Shown piece after piece: positions 6,359 through 9,266 of a DNA stretch of 9,266 nt. Position 1 is the first letter of the stretch. Each line of letters starts with the position of its first letter. The stretch covers positions 1 through 9,266 of the forward strand of contig JAFKJZ010000463.1 of the NCBI GenBank assembly GCA_017305815.1, in the 5' to 3' direction. The notes beneath the pieces are model-generated. The model did no database searches and was not told the DNA's origin. It saw only the letters and a program-made list of their open reading frames with translations. The stretch is from Hyphomicrobiales bacterium. GTDB taxonomy: Bacteria; Pseudomonadota; Alphaproteobacteria; Rhizobiales; Kaistiaceae. The translations under genes were made by a program, and so were the position numbers.

Positions 6359-7959
6359 CCGCGCTCGCGCTTCGCCCGCTCGACCGTCTCCGCGCCCTGA
6401 ACGGTTCCGGCTTCCTCCATGGCGCGGCCGGGCTTGTCGTGGTCCTGCTGCTCTGGCAGCTCGCTGTCGCCTTCATCTCGTCCGGCAACGGCACAATCCC
6501 GTCGCCGCTGCAGATTGCCCGCCAGATGCAGGCGGACGGCTTCCGCTTCTATGCCGACGCGGCCTCCTACACGGTGTCGGCCGCCTTGCGGGGCTGGCTC
6601 TGGGGCAATGGCCTCGCGATCACGCTTGCCCTCGTCGCCGTCGCCATTCCGTTTCTGGAGCGGCCGATCCTGCAGCTCGGCATCGTCTCCTACTGCCTGC
6701 CGATCGTCGCGATCGGGCCGCTGATGATGATCCTGTTCTCCGGCGATACGCCGAAAGTGGTGCTGGCCGGCCTGTCCGTCTTCTTCACCACGCTGATCGG
6801 AACCGTGACCGGTCTGCGCTATGTCGACCGCACCATGCTCGACCTCGTGCACGGCTTCGGCGGCGGCACCCGGCACAAGCTGTTCAAGGTCCGGCTGATA
6901 TCCGCCCTGCCGCATCTCTTCGCCGCGCTCCGCATCGCGGCGCCCGCCGCCGTCCTCGGCGCCATCGTCGGCGAATATATGGGCGGCACCGAAACCGGCC
7001 TCGGGCTGATGCTGGTCAATTCGCAGCAGGCGATGGAAATCCCGAGAACCTGGGCGATCGCGGTCGTCGCCAGCGTGCTGGCCGCCATCGCCTATGCCGC
7101 GACCAGCGTGGCCGCCCGCCTGCTGACGCCCTGGGCGCGGGAAATGTCCGCCGACATCGGCAGCGGCCTGCATGCGAATTCGGGCGGCGCCGGCGGCTGG
7201 GCGATGGCGATCGCCTCGGCGCTCGGTTCGCTCGGACTTGTGCTCGTCGTATGGTGGGCGATCCTGCGCGGCTTCTCCGTGCCGCCCTTCTTCGGCAAGG
7301 GGCCGCTGGAGGTGTGGAACTATCTTGTCGATCCGCTGATGGGCGCGCAGAACCGTATTCAGCTGATGCGCGAAGCTATAGTGACGATCCGCGACAGCGC
7401 CGCCGGGCTGGTCGTCGGCACGGTCGCCGCCATCGTCGTCGCGGTCGCCTTCAACCTCTGCGGCGGCGTCGAACGGGCGTTCATGGGTGTCGCCATCGCG
7501 CTGCGCTCGATACCGCTCGTCGCCATGGCGCCGCTGGTGACGCTGGTCTTCGGTCGCAACATGCTGGCCGTCGTCATGATCGGCGCGATCGTCACCTTCT
7601 TCCCAACGCTGGTGAACATGACGCTGGCGCTGGCGCAGACGCCGGCCCGCTCGCGCGACCTGATGCGGGTGTTCGGCGCCTCGCGCTTCCGGACGCTGAT
7701 GACGGTGCAGATACCCAGCGCCCTGCCGGCACTGTTCACCTCGCTGCGCACCGCCGCGCCGCTCGCGATCACCGGCGCGCTACTCGCGGCCTGGCTCGCG
7801 ACGGGCAAGGGGCTCGGCTACGCCATCGTCACCACCGCCGCCGTCTCGGACTACGAAGGACTCTGGGCCCGCGTCGCGCTGACGACGGCCTTCTCCATCC
7901 TCCTCTATGCGCTGATCGGGCTGGTCGAACGCCTCGTGCTCAAGGCCTACGCCAACTAG
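6355..7959 (+). CDS. Fused tandem ABC permease (two BPD_transp_1 domains)
   Basis: A 534-residue inner-membrane protein holding two permease domains in one chain. Family members normally have about 250-270 residues and work as dimers. The first half (about 1-265) contains helices near 22-41, 80-100, 106-128, 135-152, 190-208 and 232-255, and an EAA loop at 163-188 (DLVHGFGG...LISALPHL). The second half (about 280-534) repeats the plan, with its EAA loop at 435-460 (DLMRVFGAS...IPSALPAL). Both EAA loops end in the same S-A-L-P motif followed by LFxxLRxAAP. A glycine/alanine-rich linker lies around residues 268-282. The halves differ elsewhere, so the fusion is old rather than a recent duplication. 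One such chain with two copies of the upstream ATPase would make a complete importer. The ATG overlaps the ATPase stop. Confidence 0.92.
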   Translation: MTALALRPLDRLRALNGSGFLHGAAGLVVVLLLWQLAVAFISSGNGTIPSPLQIARQMQADGFRFYADAASYTVSAALRGWLWGNGLAITLALVAVAIPFLERPILQLGIVSYCLPIVAIGPLMMILFSGDTPKVVLAGLSVFFTTLIGTVTGLRYVDRTMLDLVHGFGGGTRHKLFKVRLISALPHLFAALRIAAPAAVLGAIVGEYMGGTETGLGLMLVNSQQAMEIPRTWAIAVVASVLAAIAYAATSVAARLLTPWAREMSADIGSGLHANSGGAGGWAMAIASALGSLGLVLVVWWAILRGFSVPPFFGKGPLEVWNYLVDPLMGAQNRIQLMREAIVTIRDSAAGLVVGTVAAIVVAVAFNLCGGVERAFMGVAIALRSIPLVAMAPLVTLVFGRNMLAVVMIGAIVTFFPTLVNMTLALAQTPARSRDLMRVFGASRFRTLMTVQIPSALPALFTSLRTAAPLAITGALLAAWLATGKGLGYAIVTTAAVSDYEGLWARVALTTAFSILLYALIGLVERLVLKAYAN

Positions 7960-8004
7960 CCACGCGCCACGCTTCCGCGATCACCCCTGCTTTCGCGGCG
8001 CCCC

Positions 8005-8065
8005 GGCGCGCGCGACGCGCTTTCGCGCGCCCGTCCCTTTCCTCCCCGCCGGCCACGCCCGGCGG
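8005..8065 (+). repeat. Two G/C-rich hairpins before the last operon gene
   Basis: GGCGCGCG (8005-8012) pairs perfectly with CGCGCGCC (8024-8031) around an 11-nt loop. CCGCCGG (8046-8052) pairs with CCGGCGG (8059-8065) around a 6-nt loop. Both lie in the 136-bp gap between permease and lyase genes, otherwise empty apart from the Shine-Dalgarno site GGAG at 8084-8087. No true T-run follows, only CCCTTTCC at 8035-8042. This points more to RNA processing or attenuation inside the operon than to a full terminator. Confidence 0.5.
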
Positions 8066-8095
8066 AATCCCTCCCCCGCATCCGGAGTTTCCTCG

Positions 8096-9037
8096 ATGAA
8101 GACCACGCCCGTCACGCCCGCCGATCTCGTCGCCTCGATCATTGCCCTGCCGCCCATCGCCCGGAACCCGGACGGCGGCATCAACCCCGGCGAAAGCCAA
8201 AAGATCGTCGACTGGCTCGCTTCGGCCGGCGTCAGCTCGTTCATGTATGGCGGCATCGCCAACCTGTTCAATGCGAGGCTCAGCGAGTATGGCGCGGTGC
8301 TCGACCTGATCGAAGCGGTGGCGCCTTCCGATGACGCCTGGATGATCCCGGCGATCGGCGGCGACTATGGCAAGGCGATCGACCAGGTGGCGATGCTGCG
8401 CGAGCGGGATTTCCCGACGGCGATCCTGCTGCCGTTCTGGCTGGTGCAGCCGAAGGGCGTGGCAACCGGCATCCGCAAGCTCGCCGATGCCTATGGCAAG
8501 CCGCTGATGGTGTTCTTCAAGGCGCTCGACTATCTAAACCCGCAGGACGCCGCGGCGCTCCTGAAAGATGGCGCGCTCTGCGGCGTCGAATATGGCGTGG
8601 TGCCGGATGAAAACGGCGAGTCGCCGCACCTGACCACGCTGCTCGATCTCGTCGGCTCGGCCGAGCGGCTGATCGACGGCGCGGGTGAACTGACCATCGT
8701 CGAGAGCTCGAAGTTCGGCATCCAGGGCTATACTTCCGGCACCGGGCTGCTGGCGCCGCACATCTCGATGGCGTTGCTGGAGGCGGTGAAGCGCGGCGAC
8801 CGCGCCGCGATCGAGAGCCTCAGCCGGCCCTTCGTGGATTTCGACGCGGCCCGCGCCGCCCATTCCGCCATTCCCGTCGTGCATGACGCGATCCGCTTGG
8901 CAGGGATCGCCGATACCGGCCCGATCGGCCCGTTCTTCGAGAGCGCGTCGGATCCGGCGATCGTCGCGGACATCACTCGGATCGCCAATGAATTAATGCA
9001 GGCAAATGCAGACTTCACACGGATGGAAGGTCGCTAG
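8096..9037 (+). CDS. Divergent dihydrodipicolinate-synthase-family (DapA/NanA fold) protein
   Basis: A 313-residue protein predicted to form the (beta/alpha)8 barrel of the class I pyruvate aldolase/dehydratase family. The ATG at 8096 has GGAG 8 nt upstream. Family landmarks are SIIALPP (14-20), a full-length barrel and the C-terminal TSGTGLLAPHISMALLEA (213-230). It resembles a DHDPS subgroup I recall with YGGNANLY, YLK and IKYAVVR motifs: here they read YGGIANLF (51-58), VFFK (139-142) and GVEYGVVP (163-170). Compared with true DapA, the Thr-Thr pair of GTTGE is absent, the catalytic tyrosine of YNxP is F140, and the Schiff-base lysine position is glutamate 165 (codon GAA, 8588-8590). It is therefore not a lysine-biosynthesis enzyme, and its chemistry is uncertain. 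Its position as the last operon gene suggests it acts on the imported compound. Confidence 0.8.
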   Translation: MKTTPVTPADLVASIIALPPIARNPDGGINPGESQKIVDWLASAGVSSFMYGGIANLFNARLSEYGAVLDLIEAVAPSDDAWMIPAIGGDYGKAIDQVAMLRERDFPTAILLPFWLVQPKGVATGIRKLADAYGKPLMVFFKALDYLNPQDAAALLKDGALCGVEYGVVPDENGESPHLTTLLDLVGSAERLIDGAGELTIVESSKFGIQGYTSGTGLLAPHISMALLEAVKRGDRAAIESLSRPFVDFDAARAAHSAIPVVHDAIRLAGIADTGPIGPFFESASDPAIVADITRIANELMQANADFTRMEGR

Positions 9038-9094
9038 CGCGCCCTCAACCCATCGATATCCACGGGCGAGCGCCAATGGCCACGCAGTGCGGGA

Positions 9095-9266
9095 TCACGA
9101 AAGGCGGGCTCCCTGAAGGTCAGCGGCGAGCACGCCAAACTGACTTCCGCGAGTGCTGCGCTTTGCCGGACCGGCGCGCAGCGTCCGGGACAGGCGGCCG
9201 CCGCTGATCGGCATGTCGAGCAGACTGACGAAGCCATGCGGCATTCCGGCCAGGCCGCGCGCCGCG
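9095..9266 (-). CDS. Possible 3' end of an unidentified minus-strand gene
   Basis: On the minus strand a frame enters from the window edge (first full codon at 9265) and runs 56 codons to a TGA at 9095-9097. The first 30 or so codons near the edge have mostly G or C in third position, like real genes here, and read as a plausible soluble protein (AARGLAGMPHGFVSLLDMPI). The last 25 codons are less biased. The family is not recognised. It converges on the lyase gene, with a 57-bp gap. The other minus-strand frame, ending at 9034 inside the lyase gene, has poorer codon bias. Confidence 0.35.
   Translation of the reverse strand, partial: AARGLAGMPHGFVSLLDMPISGGRLSRTLRAGPAKRSTRGSQFGVLAADLQGARLS

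Noticed and set aside
5593..7173. Minus-strand 526-codon open frame opposite the ATPase and permease genes
   Set aside because: It spans two well-supported plus-strand genes and reads as low-complexity, charged sequence, typical of an antisense frame in GC-rich DNA.
8096..9037. True dapA of lysine biosynthesis
   Set aside because: The Schiff-base lysine, catalytic tyrosine and GTTGE motif are all replaced, and the context is a transport operon.
9037..9073. Terminator after the lyase gene (GCGC-GCCC pairing with GGGC-GA-GCGC)
   Set aside because: The loop is about 19 nt, there is a 2-nt bulge and no T-run follows, so it is not convincing as an intrinsic terminator.
1..9266. CRISPR array, insertion sequence or transposase
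   Set aside because: No regularly spaced repeats, no transposase or integrase frame, and no long terminal inverted repeats were seen on either strand.

Overview
The window is high-GC DNA with strongly G/C-biased third codon positions. The left end pairs a mitofilin-like membrane protein with a HemY-like TPR membrane protein. From general knowledge this is a typical alphaproteobacterial arrangement, so a member of the Hyphomicrobiales (Rhizobiales) is likely. The genus cannot be read from the sequence.

Layout: (1) Positions 1-2119 hold the 3' end of the mitofilin-like gene and a complete hemY, probably one housekeeping transcription unit. (2) A sigma70-type promoter (2145-2173) precedes a complete tRNA-Thr(CGU) with encoded CCA at 2225-2300. 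(3) Positions 2301-2568 are less G/C-rich to the eye, without a convincing gene, and carry a 10-bp tandem repeat and two palindromes. (4) Positions 2569-9037 are an accessory transport and catabolism cassette, all on the plus strand: an RpiR/MurR-type regulator (TTG start), a Tat-exported NMT1/THI5-like substrate-binding protein, a 192-aa protein resembling the C-terminal region of RarA/MgsA without any ATPase domain, an ABC ATPase, a permease with two fused permease domains that overlaps the ATPase gene by 4 bp, and a divergent dihydrodipicolinate-synthase-family protein. (5) From 9038 to the end there may be the tail of a minus-strand gene.

Likely joint function: the Tat-exported protein captures a small organic ligand in the periplasm, and the ATPase with the fused permease imports it. 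The aldolase/lyase-family enzyme may act on it or on a breakdown product, and the RpiR-type protein may sense a metabolite and control the operon. The ligand cannot be deduced. The SsuA/THI5 superfamily covers sulfonates, pyrimidines, thiamine precursors, nitrate and aromatic acids, and there is no thi-box (TPP) riboswitch consensus in front of the operon.

The most unusual points are the RarA-C-like orphan gene between the binding-protein and ATPase genes, the glutamate where the DHDPS family has its Schiff-base lysine, and a cluster of strong alternative hairpins right after the binding-protein gene.
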